Assembly: GCA_047518265.1 (NCBI GenBank)
Contig: JAKZRG010000055.1
Location: forward strand, 62,001 to 126,000
Direction: 5' to 3'
Source: Oceanospirillum sp047518265
GTDB taxonomy: Bacteria; Pseudomonadota; Gammaproteobacteria; Pseudomonadales; Halomonadaceae
Length of the DNA: 64,000 nucleotides
Part shown: piece by piece, positions 25,983 to 33,686 of the stretch
How positions within the stretch are numbered: position 1 is the first letter of the stretch
Layout: each line of letters begins with the position of its first letter
Notes under the pieces: model-generated
Databases searched by the model: none
What the model saw: the letters and a program-made list of their open reading frames with translations, nothing else
Told to the model about the DNA's origin: nothing
Translations under genes and position numbers: made by a program

Positions 25983-28127
25983 TTATCCAAAAATATAAGC
26001 AGAGCCGTTATTCTGGTCATAAGCTCCTGATATAGCTGTTTTACTATCAGCAGATAAGGCTACAGAGAACCCGAATTTCCCTTGCGTCACGGAAGGAGTG
26101 AAAACCGCTTCTTCTGACCATTCATTACCATTATGGGTGAACAGATACATTGATCTTTTCCCGCTAGCCCCAATAAGAACTGAGCCTATATCAGATATGG
26201 CTACGCCCGAACCAAATTCACTGCCAGAGCTACCGTCAGACATTGAAAATTTAGTTTCGAGTGACCAGTCAGGTTGATCTTTGAAAATATATGCTGCACC
26301 TGAGTTATTTCCTTGAGCGTCAGAAAATCTAGAGCCAATTAGAGCTGTTTTTCCTGTACTGGAAAGCGCGACAGAGTAACCAAATTCGTCAGATGGGAGG
26401 CCATCTATAGCCACTAATTTCTTGATCTGGTTCCAGCCAGATTGATTTTTGAATACATACGCTGACCCTTTATAACTATCATCATATGGTGCCCCTATTA
26501 ATAAAGTTAATCCGTCATCCGACATTGATATACTTAAACCAAAACGATCACTTGCAGCTCCGTCTTCCGCTATCAGTTTGGCAGTCTGTGTCCAGGTAGA
26601 TTGTAAATCATAAATACATACGGCCCCAGCATTTGTACCGTTTTGAGAATCATCAAGCGCACCAATAGCTAATCGTGAGCCATCAGCCGATAGGGTGCAA
26701 GAACGACCAAAATGGCCAACTTCTTCAGTTACAATATCTACTAGAGACCAGAAACCTCCGCTAGATGAATATATATATACTGACTTTTCTCCAGGAGCAC
26801 CTACGGCGATAGTCTTGCCATTGGAAGAGATGCATACAGATTGACCGAAAAGGTTGCCAGTCGAAGGAAGTGGTATAAGTGTTGTATCTAAGTTCCAAGA
26901 TCCCTCCTCAACTTTGTATACATAGGCTTTGCCTGAGCTAGAATTAACTGCATGGGCACCTACGATGACTGTAGTACCATCTGCAGATATATCTACATCC
27001 CAGCCCATATAAATGCTTTGATCTTCAGTAAATTTTGCTATTTCTCCTGTTATAAGAAATGACTCAGATGTTGTGAATATTGTCTTAGGTGACCAGGCTG
27101 ATTTTAGTTGGTTTATATCCTCACTTCCGGTGAAACGAGCTCTTATATAGTAGCTGCTTGATTTTTTTAATATACCCTCAGGCACCTTAATGGAAGTAAT
27201 GCTTTCTGAGTCAGACATGCTAGACCAAATAAGGTCTTCAAAGTTAGTATCGGTTGCAATTTGCCAATCTGTCGATTCGTGTGTGAAATGCCCGCTTGGG
27301 TATGAGACAAAATTGCTTAAAAGTAATATTGGCGATTCGATAATCTTTGTGGCGTTATCAATAGGGTGTGTAACACTGGGTACGCCAATACTTCGTGATC
27401 CAATAGCAATAGAGAATTCACGAGCTGATCCATCTCTATATATTGTTAATGTTATACCTTTTGCCTCCTCCGCTGGGGCTAAGGCTATTGTTACAGTTTC
27501 ATTTGTAATACTTGCTGTGCCGACAGGTGTAGAAACAGAATAGTTACTGAAAGTAGAATAATCTGTAATTGTAAAATCGTTAAAGCTACCTGGGTAAATT
27601 ATTTCTGGACCATCTAGTGAAATGTTTGTCCGGCTATTTAGTATAGTTTCTAGATCCTCCAAATCCTGCTGGGTAGCATAGACCTTACTTTTATCAATCG
27701 TTGCCGTTAGATTTGCCGCATCACCAACGACAGTAATCAGATCTACCTCATGCTCGACAACCGTGGCACCACCGCCAGCTGGCATATAGTCGGCGAATTC
27801 TCCGGCGTTGGTGTAGGCATAGAGGTATTCGATACCGGTGTCCGGGTCGATGGCGAAGACGCCCACTTCTCGGATATAGAAGCCGGAAACCACGTCGTCG
27901 TTAGTCAGTACGACTCTCAGGCGGACATGACCGGCTTCGATTACTAGCAGTGAGGTCAGTGGTAGCGATTTTTTCTCATCTACCAAGGTCAGTAGGATTT
28001 TGGGATCAGGTGGGACGATGCCATCACCTAGTGCCACACGGGAGAAGTTAAGCTCTGCCCCTGCTTGTGCTCTTGTTTGTAGCGCTAAGCCTTTATTGGT
28101 TAGTGCCAGTCCTGGGAAGTCAGCCAT
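25983..28127 (-). CDS. Tail fibre with seven FG-GAP repeats (beta-propeller tip)
   Basis: This 714-residue receptor-binding fibre belongs to the contractile tail. Residues about 1-165 are the baseplate-attachment domain of P2 gpH-type fibres (PGLALTNKGLALQTRAQAGAELNFSRVALGDG, FYIREVGVFAIDP). A middle part (about 170-365) is beta-rich and Ig/FN3-like. The C-terminal half has seven repeats of about 50 residues with the F-G-x-S-V-x-x-S-x-D-G-x-x-x-x-I-G-A and G-x-A-Y-V-F patterns of FG-GAP/integrin-alpha blades. Seven such units would close one propeller. The start ATG 28127 has GGGGG upstream and overlaps gene I by 8 bases. The tip region is more AT-rich than the N-terminal part, as expected for swapped specificity modules. 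Confidence 0.82.
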   Translation of the reverse strand: MADFPGLALTNKGLALQTRAQAGAELNFSRVALGDGIVPPDPKILLTLVDEKKSLPLTSLLVIEAGHVRLRVVLTNDDVVSGFYIREVGVFAIDPDTGIEYLYAYTNAGEFADYMPAGGGATVVEHEVDLITVVGDAANLTATIDKSKVYATQQDLEDLETILNSRTNISLDGPEIIYPGSFNDFTITDYSTFSNYSVSTPVGTASITNETVTIALAPAEEAKGITLTIYRDGSAREFSIAIGSRSIGVPSVTHPIDNATKIIESPILLLSNFVSYPSGHFTHESTDWQIATDTNFEDLIWSSMSDSESITSIKVPEGILKKSSSYYIRARFTGSEDINQLKSAWSPKTIFTTSESFLITGEIAKFTEDQSIYMGWDVDISADGTTVIVGAHAVNSSSGKAYVYKVEEGSWNLDTTLIPLPSTGNLFGQSVCISSNGKTIAVGAPGEKSVYIYSSSGGFWSLVDIVTEEVGHFGRSCTLSADGSRLAIGALDDSQNGTNAGAVCIYDLQSTWTQTAKLIAEDGAASDRFGLSISMSDDGLTLLIGAPYDDSYKGSAYVFKNQSGWNQIKKLVAIDGLPSDEFGYSVALSSTGKTALIGSRFSDAQGNNSGAAYIFKDQPDWSLETKFSMSDGSSGSEFGSGVAISDIGSVLIGASGKRSMYLFTHNGNEWSEEAVFTPSVTQGKFGFSVALSADSKTAISGAYDQNNGSAYIFG

Positions 28128-28752
28128 TATTTGCCCCCTGAATTGTGATTCTGCCACGTTGATGCAGCACGGTGCCCAGATGCCATGTGAACATGGGCAC
28201 TGAGATGTAGTGTTTGTATTGAGGTTTGATTATGGTGCGGCGCTTTGCGTGGGCACCCCAACCGGTATAGAGGTTGCCGGGTACCTGAGTGGAGAAGCGT
28301 AAGCTAAAGGTATCCCGTTCTGAGATGGCGGTTTTAACCCGCTCTGCCACTCGTGCGGTCACGTCGTTTCCGGTAAAGTTTTGGTTACTGCGAAACTTCA
28401 CCAGTAGGTGATAGGGTGTGCCGTCATCTTGATAACCCGGCACCACTTCGGCCCCTAGATCCAATGATTCTACCGCTTGTCGAATAGCCCTTAAGGTGCC
28501 TGCGGTACGCTGTACCGGCCAGATGGTTTTTACCGTTTGTCGTTTGGCCTGCTCGTTATCCTGTTCATCCCAATCCTGTACGCCTTTGGCCAGTGCCAGA
28601 TAGGACAGCAGATCGGTAGAGATATTATCCGGTGACCAGAGATTTGGGTAAGGGCTTGGAATGCTGTGCAGATGGTTAACAAGGGTATGTTCTAAAGCGG
28701 TTTCCAGTGTGGTGCGATTGTCCGGCAGTAGGGAGGGGTTATGAGTGCTCAT
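28120..28752 (-). CDS. P2 gpI-like baseplate/tail protein
   Basis: The 210-residue protein matches phage tail protein I: LLPDNRTTLETALEHTLVNHLHSI, then LWSPDNISTDLLSYLALAKGVQDWDE, RTAGTLRAIRQAVESLDLGAEV and DTFSLRFSTQVPGNLYTGWGAHAKRRTII near the end. gpI connects the wedge to the fibre. The start has AGGAGG upstream. Confidence 0.87.
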   Translation of the reverse strand: MSTHNPSLLPDNRTTLETALEHTLVNHLHSIPSPYPNLWSPDNISTDLLSYLALAKGVQDWDEQDNEQAKRQTVKTIWPVQRTAGTLRAIRQAVESLDLGAEVVPGYQDDGTPYHLLVKFRSNQNFTGNDVTARVAERVKTAISERDTFSLRFSTQVPGNLYTGWGAHAKRRTIIKPQYKHYISVPMFTWHLGTVLHQRGRITIQGANNG

Positions 28753-28788
28753 AGAGATCCTCCTGAATCCGTAAATTTTGTTGCTTGA

Positions 28789-29781
28789 TCATTCCCTTAA
28801 CACCTCTACGGTAATGGATTGGCAGTAGGGGGTTTGTGCTTCGGTGCATTGAATTACTTCGCTGGCGGGGATATGCACGTCACAGCTTTTAGCACCATTT
28901 TGAAACAAGATATGTTTAATAAAATCCTGACTAATGGTGCCTGCCAGTCGGTGTTGCTGATCGGCGTAGTCTTGTAACGCGTCTTCCATCGCCTGTTGGG
29001 TAATACCGGCATCTGGGCCTTTGCCAATATAGGCGGTGACATTAATATCGTAGGTGAGCGTTTCTGCCGCCTGTACGATAACCTCGTCTGTGCCTGGGCC
29101 AATATCATCTCGTGCAAAATGATCCCGTACCGCTTGTAGTAGAGCTTCTTGAGTGAGATCACTGTCTTCTCGTTGCAGGACGGTAATCAACACTTGGCCG
29201 GGAATATCCGTTTTAAAGGCGTTACCGTCTTTAATTTGGGCAGCCAGTCCCTGAGAGTCAAAGGTGTAGGTTAGCTGTACTTGATTTTGGCTAGGCTTAT
29301 GGACGGTAATCACCGGCTTTTCATCCAGTGTCATCAGGCTGGCTTTGTACTGCATACGGCTGCCTGCCGCGGGTGCATGGGGTTGCAGTAGATAACGCAG
29401 TAGTAGAGCTTCGTCCGTTTCCATTTTGGCAGGAATTGGCGGGTAGGCCTCTGGATCGCCCTCTTGCAATACTTGTCGTTGAATCCCCTGATGAGCCACC
29501 AGATTATCCAGATTTGAACCATTAGCATAAGCGGGCAGTAACTGTCTGGCCTGTTGATTGCGGCGTTCAATTTCGTTAAGTAGGTATTGAACAAAGGTCT
29601 CGCACATCTTGGTCAGTAACTCACCGGGCTGTTCCAGTGTTTGCTCGACTTGATCTGCCAAGGCGGTATTATCGTTACGAATATTATTGAGATAATCGGT
29701 TTTAAACTGTGCGACCAGGTCATCAAAACTGGGGCGATAAACCGTTTCCGGTGGGGGCAGTTGGTTAAGATCCGTTAACAT
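28789..29781 (-). CDS. P2 gpJ-like baseplate wedge protein
   Basis: The protein (330 residues from ATG 29781, MLTDLNQLPPP) is the large baseplate wedge protein of the gpJ/gp47 family. Evidence: FDDLVAQFKTDYLNNI, RRNQQARQLLPAYANGSNLDNLVAHQGIQR, ETDEALLLRYLLQPHAPAAGSRMQYK and DDIGPGTDEVIVQAAETLTYDINVTAYIGKGPD. The longer open frame (to 29796) has no better start. It overlaps gene W by 17 bases. Confidence 0.88.
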   Translation of the reverse strand: MLTDLNQLPPPETVYRPSFDDLVAQFKTDYLNNIRNDNTALADQVEQTLEQPGELLTKMCETFVQYLLNEIERRNQQARQLLPAYANGSNLDNLVAHQGIQRQVLQEGDPEAYPPIPAKMETDEALLLRYLLQPHAPAAGSRMQYKASLMTLDEKPVITVHKPSQNQVQLTYTFDSQGLAAQIKDGNAFKTDIPGQVLITVLQREDSDLTQEALLQAVRDHFARDDIGPGTDEVIVQAAETLTYDINVTAYIGKGPDAGITQQAMEDALQDYADQQHRLAGTISQDFIKHILFQNGAKSCDVHIPASEVIQCTEAQTPYCQSITVEVLRE

Positions 29782-30157
29782 GAATAGGCACCTCAAAGGT
29801 TACGGTTTGGCCATTGGAAAAAACGGCGGACTGGCTGTTAGCCGTGGGGTTTTCCAGATACTGACCGCTGATATAAAGCTGTAAGCCATTTTCAATACGC
29901 TGGGCCTGTACCTGTTGCACGGTAAACATCTGGCGGAGCTTATTGGGGGGATGGACAAAGGTTTCTGTGGCGTAGATCTCTGCCTTGGTGAGCACGTCAT
30001 CTCCTGTGATTTTTCCCAGAAGAGAGGGCAGGCGACTGCCGTAGTCCCGACGTTTTTCTCGACTGCCTAGGGGCGTGGTTAGGGCATCCTGTACCAGTTC
30101 CAGAAACAGCGCCCAACCGGCCAGAATCTGGCCGGTACTATGGGAGAGTCCGATCAT
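29765..30157 (-). CDS. P2 gpW-like baseplate protein (gp25 family)
   Basis: About 130 residues starting at ATG 30157 (MIGLSHSTGQILAGW), preceded by GGAG. The GpW/gp25 pattern includes ALTTPLGSREKRRDYGSRLPSLLGKITGD, that is LxTxxGSRxxRxDYGS, and a C-terminal beta domain. The protein initiates sheath assembly and is homologous in fold to TssE at 1348-1809. It overlaps the preceding gene by 4 bases. Confidence 0.88.
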   Translation of the reverse strand: MIGLSHSTGQILAGWALFLELVQDALTTPLGSREKRRDYGSRLPSLLGKITGDDVLTKAEIYATETFVHPPNKLRQMFTVQQVQAQRIENGLQLYISGQYLENPTANSQSAVFSNGQTVTFEVPIHVNGS

Positions 30158-30813
30158 AAGCTCATCTCCGGTAGATGTTGCTTGATATTGTTGGGTAATA
30201 GCTTTTCCAGCACGGCTTGCGCGCAAGGGTCTTGAGCAAGACTTTCTAAGGTGAATAGATCACTTAGAGCAGAAATGGTCTTAAGAATTTCTTCTAATAG
30301 ATTGGTTTCTAGGGTGATCTGTGCACTTAAGGCTAGGGTTTTGTCCAGTAGCTCTGCTAAGGCATTTTCAATAGCGGACACGTTGATATGGGTTGCATTG
30401 ATAGCATTCGCTAGAGTGTCTAATGCTTGGGTTAATTCGCTGATAAGCGCTTCACCAACCTCCATAACAGAGCCCAATAAGTTATTAATATTGGCGCAGG
30501 ATTCAGGGACTTCGTTAATAATGGCATCAATCTTTTTTGCCATCTTAGCAACGCTGGTATTGTGCAGGGCTTCTTTTAGTTGTTTGTCGACATGGGCTGA
30601 AAAGCCGCCAACATAACTGCGTGCTTCAGTAATTCTTTCTTCGATCTTAGTTACTAGCTCTGGCGCTTGGCTGGCTAGAGAAATGTTGGTGCTAAGATCC
30701 AGGGATATTTTGTTGATCTTGAGATCAACCTCAGCAATTGATGCCACCACAGGCGAGACGAGACCTGGGCTGCTATTTAATGCCTCATATAGGGCTTTAT
30801 TCTGTATTTTCAT
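30154..30813 (-). CDS. Helical tail-module protein of unknown function
   Basis: The 219-residue protein is predicted to be almost entirely helical and coiled-coil (ELVTKIEERITEARSYVGGFSAHVDKQLKEAL, LISELTQALDTLANAI, LAELLDKTLALSAQITLETNLLEEILKTISALSDLF) and ends with QAVLEKLLPNNIKQHLPEM. I do not recognise a family. It is placed between V and W genes, where P2 has no counterpart, so it may be an added wedge or baseplate factor. Coupled to gene W by an ATGA overlap. Confidence 0.6.
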   Translation of the reverse strand: MKIQNKALYEALNSSPGLVSPVVASIAEVDLKINKISLDLSTNISLASQAPELVTKIEERITEARSYVGGFSAHVDKQLKEALHNTSVAKMAKKIDAIINEVPESCANINNLLGSVMEVGEALISELTQALDTLANAINATHINVSAIENALAELLDKTLALSAQITLETNLLEEILKTISALSDLFTLESLAQDPCAQAVLEKLLPNNIKQHLPEMSL

Positions 30814-30863
30814 ATCACACCTGATAAATCAGTGTTGTGGAGAAGGAGTCGAGAGAGCTGTTT

Positions 30864-30896
30864 AATCGCGGATGCGCTTAGGCTTATCCACGCTAC
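30864..30896. repeat. REP-like element, copy 2 (inverted)
   Basis: Same element as at 25239-25272, in the opposite orientation (CGCGGATGCGC...GGCTTATCCACGCTAC), in the 294-bp gap between gene V and the helical protein gene. Confidence 0.75.
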
Positions 30897-30965
30897 GGGT
30901 ACAGAGCAAATAGTCAGATTGGGTGCCTATACCGTGCACGATAAGTTTCTTGATGTATGAAACAG

Positions 30966-31051
30966 GTAGGTCGGATAAGAGAAGCAGCATCCGACACTGC
31001 TCTTAATATTTGGCAACTGTCGGAAGGCGCCTTGCGGCTTTTCCGACCTAC
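30966..31051. repeat. Paired REP/BIME-like hairpins
   Basis: Two hairpins in opposite orientation: GTAGGTCGGATAAG...GCATCCGAC and GTCGGAAGGCGC...TTTTCCGACCTAC. The outer ends GTAGGTCGG / CCGACCTAC are also inverted repeats. The layout resembles enterobacterial BIMEs. Confidence 0.65.
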
Positions 31052-31107
31052 TTGATTATTTTCAACATTAATAATTTATCGGGATTGGCACTATTTAGAC
31101 ATGGCGC

Positions 31108-31746
31108 TTACTTGGACGGAGACGGCGGCGTGGTCTTAGGGCCGTTTTTATGCACGTTATAAATATCTCGGTCGTCCTGCATGGTGCGAACAAAATCTTC
31201 TATGTTCTGCTTGGCAACTATATTTTCATCCGCGTGAATATTACCTTCGACGGTGAGGTCTGGGCTTTCAAAGGTCATGCCATTGGGCACCTTCCAATTG
31301 ACGGTTTGTTGCTCTCGATTGATCTCCAAACGAAGGCCTTTACCCCAGTCAATGATATGCAGATCAGCGCTATTGGCATCGTCTGGTGGTGGAAACTTAT
31401 CCGACCAGATACCGCATAAGGCCCAGCTTTGGCTGGAGTTATCACCGCCGCCGTAGTTTATAAGGGCGCATTGTTCACCCTCGCTGGGACAACGGTATTC
31501 ACTGATGTGTCCGGCGGAAGGGGCAAACCATCGAATCCAAGGGGTTTGGTTTTCGCCAAATTGTACTTTTACCCGCGCATTTGGGGCATCAACCTCAATC
31601 ACCTTACCCGGTTGAATAGTGTTTCTGACTCTCCGTTCTAGTTCTTCTACTCGTGCGGTCAGTGTGGCAAATTGATCGTCATAAGGACGAAGGGCTTGTT
31701 GGATAAGCTGTATGACACTGTTAAATATTCCTGGGCCGTCAAACAT
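31108..31746 (-). CDS. P2 gpV-like baseplate spike protein
   Basis: The 212-residue protein matches gpV, the membrane-piercing spike of P2-like tails. An N-terminal helix is followed by an OB-fold (VRNTIQPGKVIEVDAPNARVKVQFGENQTPWIRWFAPSAG, YRCPSEGEQCALINYGGGDNSSQSWALCGIW) and a C-terminal beta-helix-like segment (MTFESPDLTVEGNIHADENIVAKQNIEDF). In P2 the tip carries an iron-binding HxH motif; I see no clear HxH here, so the apex may differ. Its start overlaps the upstream gene by one base. Confidence 0.85.
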   Translation of the reverse strand: MFDGPGIFNSVIQLIQQALRPYDDQFATLTARVEELERRVRNTIQPGKVIEVDAPNARVKVQFGENQTPWIRWFAPSAGHISEYRCPSEGEQCALINYGGGDNSSQSWALCGIWSDKFPPPDDANSADLHIIDWGKGLRLEINREQQTVNWKVPNGMTFESPDLTVEGNIHADENIVAKQNIEDFVRTMQDDRDIYNVHKNGPKTTPPSPSK

Positions 31747-32330
31747 CAGGCCACCTCGTCACTGACTTGGGTGTATTGGTTGATATCGTCTGAGTCTTCA
31801 GGGTTAACCGCTAACCAGATACCGGTGACTTCGGGATCATTTTCATTCAATGGTTGGCTTAGGTTTAACTGTTGTTGCCATTGCACTTGCCAGACATTAA
31901 AGCCGGTAAAGGGCGCGGTATCTGATCGAACGGTATCTTCCATCAAGATAATCATTTGAGGTTGCTGTACTGCCTGCTGACTAAAACCCCAGTGATTTTG
32001 ATGAACCTGTTGTGCCAGCGTACTGGCCAAATCCATGGCTTGTAGATGGGCATCGGCTTGGTTATCCCGTACGGCAATAAACAGATGACAATCAAATTGT
32101 TGAGCAATACGACCATCATTTTGTAATGAACCTGCTTGGGCACCGGTCATCTTTATTAGTATGTGATGATCAGATGAACTGGCCACAAAGTCCTGATAAT
32201 CCGTTACCGTAATATTAGGGACATAACCTTCCAAGACCTCTGTTGTTAATATATTTACAATAGAAATTAATAATTCAGAGGGTTGATTTATCTCGGGTAT
32301 TAAAAGCTCAGGTATTAATGGGGCTGACAT
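31746..32330 (-). CDS. Tail-terminator-like protein (Mu gp37/DUF1834 type)
   Basis: The first gene of the contractile module, 194 residues. It has the alpha/beta features of tail terminator or completion proteins: ISIVNILTTEVLEGYVPNITVTDYQDF, then HHILIKMTGAQAGSLQNDGRIAQQFDCHLFIAV, ALDLA-like DLASTLAQQVHQNHWG and a terminal strand WQVQWQQQLNLSQ. Such a protein caps the tail end that would join a head; its presence without head genes fits a tail-only particle. The family assignment is tentative. Confidence 0.6.
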   Translation of the reverse strand: MSAPLIPELLIPEINQPSELLISIVNILTTEVLEGYVPNITVTDYQDFVASSSDHHILIKMTGAQAGSLQNDGRIAQQFDCHLFIAVRDNQADAHLQAMDLASTLAQQVHQNHWGFSQQAVQQPQMIILMEDTVRSDTAPFTGFNVWQVQWQQQLNLSQPLNENDPEVTGIWLAVNPEDSDDINQYTQVSDEVA

Positions 32331-32404
32331 AAATAGTACTCCAGGCCGATCGGTCTAATATTAGATAAGCGGCCTAGTGTGCTATCAGTGGTAGTGTCTA
32401 GCGT

Positions 32405-32525
32405 AAACAAAAACGCCCCGATACAGATGCAGTATCGGGGCGCAATGACTAGGTATGACAATATGATAGCGAACCGGGCCAAGGATGCAACGGGTTTGTT
32501 AAATCTTTTGATAATTAGTTTTTAT
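32405..32525 (-). promoter_or_regulatory. Promoter-terminator cassette B1
   Basis: On the minus strand: conserved box ending AACAAACCCG, -35-like TTGCAT (32485-32490), 16-base spacer, -10-like TATCAT (32463-32468), then about 15-20 bases to a strong terminator hairpin, CGCCCCGATAC / GTATCGGGGCG (32414-32442), followed by TTTTTG. The predicted transcript is about 50 nt. Element identity is certain from its repetition; promoter function is inferred. Confidence 0.5.
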
Positions 32526-32578
32526 ATTAATTATCAAAAGATTCAAGTGTCGTTTCTGAATGATGATTGATTTTCTTG

Positions 32579-32636
32579 TTCCCACGCTCCGCGTGGTAAT
32601 AAATAGCTCTAGGCTACTACGCAGGAGCGTGGGAGC
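32579..32636. repeat. CCCACGCTCC inverted-repeat element
   Basis: Arms CCCACGCTCC (32581-32590) and GGAGCGTGGG (32624-32633). It resembles a dispersed repeat common in proteobacterial intergenic DNA. It lies between the two 23-base direct repeats of the leader. Confidence 0.65.
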
Positions 32637-32832
32637 CAGTAGTGTTGAATCCGTCAGTAACGGATAATTTAAGTGTCGTTTATGAATGATGATTAGTGAG
32701 GTGTTTGCAAATAAAAGTGTATATATTAATTTCAGGTTTTATTGGATACAGTTGCTAAAAGGTAAGCTTATCGAATAGAGTGATTTATAGGTCGTTAAAG
32801 ACTTTAATAAATGACTAATAACCCAATCCAGT

Positions 32833-32955
32833 AAAACAAAAATGCCCCGATACAGATAAAGTATCGGGGCGCAATTTCTAGGTATGACAATATGATAGCG
32901 AACCGGGCCAAGGATGCAACGGGTTCGTTAAATCTTTTGAAAATTAACTTTTATA
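32833..32955 (-). promoter_or_regulatory. Promoter-terminator cassette B2
   Basis: Second copy of B1, about 430 bp upstream in transcription. TTGCAT at 32914-32919, TATCAT at 32892-32897 (spacer 16), terminator stem GCCCCGATAC / GTATCGGGGC at 32844-32870. Differs from B1 at a few bases, mostly between the -10-like box and the hairpin and in the loop. Confidence 0.5.
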
Positions 32956-33123
32956 TCCATTATCAATAGATTATACCGTTCCCGATAAGTTGTTCGTGAT
33001 CACTACTTCTGAATAGAATTGAAGTGATCAGGCCTTTCCTTATTTCTCATCCATAAGGAATTATCGGGATTGGTATTAATGGTCATTTAGTGGATACGGT
33101 AAACACTAGAGCCACCGGTACAC

Positions 33124-33157
33124 GTAGCGTGGATAAGCCAAAGGCGCATCCGCGAAT
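33124..33157. repeat. REP-like element, copy 3
   Basis: Same orientation and nearly the same sequence as copy 1 (GTAGCGTGGATAAGCC...GGCGCATCCGCGAAT). Confidence 0.75.
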
Positions 33158-33281
33158 GCACTGTCACTCAGAAGTAAAAATGGGGGAGTTCTTTAGCTGC
33201 TAGTGCTACCAATAGCAAAGTATGGAGAGGTATTAAGAAGGTTAATTTATAGGGTTACGTGCTTCTTTGTATCCCCTTAGA

Positions 33282-33686
33282 TTAGGGATAGTCCGCCGCT
33301 TTAACCTGCCAGGTAAACGCCTCAATAGCCTGCTGACTATCCAGTTTAGCGACTTCCGCTTCAGCCCGATTGCTGGCGACCCGAATGGCTTCCCGCTCCG
33401 CATAAACTTCAGCTGGCGTTTCCACATCGGGTAGATTTAGCACAGCACGCTCTTCCGCGCGGGATTTACGCCAATCCAAGGTTTTAATCTGCTTAGAAGC
33501 CCAGGCTTTTACCTCATCCTGCTTCTCGCTGACCAGCACCGCCAGATCCCGAAGCCACTCACCCTCCTGATAACACCACTCCCGTTTATTCTCAGGAGTA
33601 AAACCTTCAGGGGCAGGTAAGGAGTCTTCGGTAACACCATAACCAAAACCAATAATAAAACCAGAAGTATTAATAGATACAAACAT
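33282..33686 (-). CDS. Tail fibre assembly-like protein, F-type module
   Basis: A 134-residue protein at the end of the non-contractile module. The N-terminal part (SGFIIGFGYGVTEDSLPAPEGFTPENKREWCYQEGEWLRD) looks like the short beta unit of phage fibre assembly proteins and the rest is helical and charged. It overlaps the preceding fibre gene by one base, so it probably acts as that fibre's chaperone. The family assignment is moderate. Confidence 0.6.
   Translation of the reverse strand: MFVSINTSGFIIGFGYGVTEDSLPAPEGFTPENKREWCYQEGEWLRDLAVLVSEKQDEVKAWASKQIKTLDWRKSRAEERAVLNLPDVETPAEVYAEREAIRVASNRAEAEVAKLDSQQAIEAFTWQVKAADYP

Larger units (their letters stand above)
32331..33281. other. 951-bp repeat-rich leader between the two tail modules
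   Basis: No credible gene. It holds two promoter-terminator cassettes (32405-32525, 32833-32955), a CCCACGCTCC hairpin element, a pair of 23-base direct repeats (near 32545-32567 and 32671-32693), the split CCCGATA repeat (32975-33076) and a REP-like copy (33124-33157). It serves as the 5' leader of the contractile-tail operon. Confidence 0.75.

Noticed and set aside
32379..32570. 63-codon + strand frame across cassette B1
   Set aside because: It covers a repeat whose second copy does not keep the frame; it is a by-product of the cassette.
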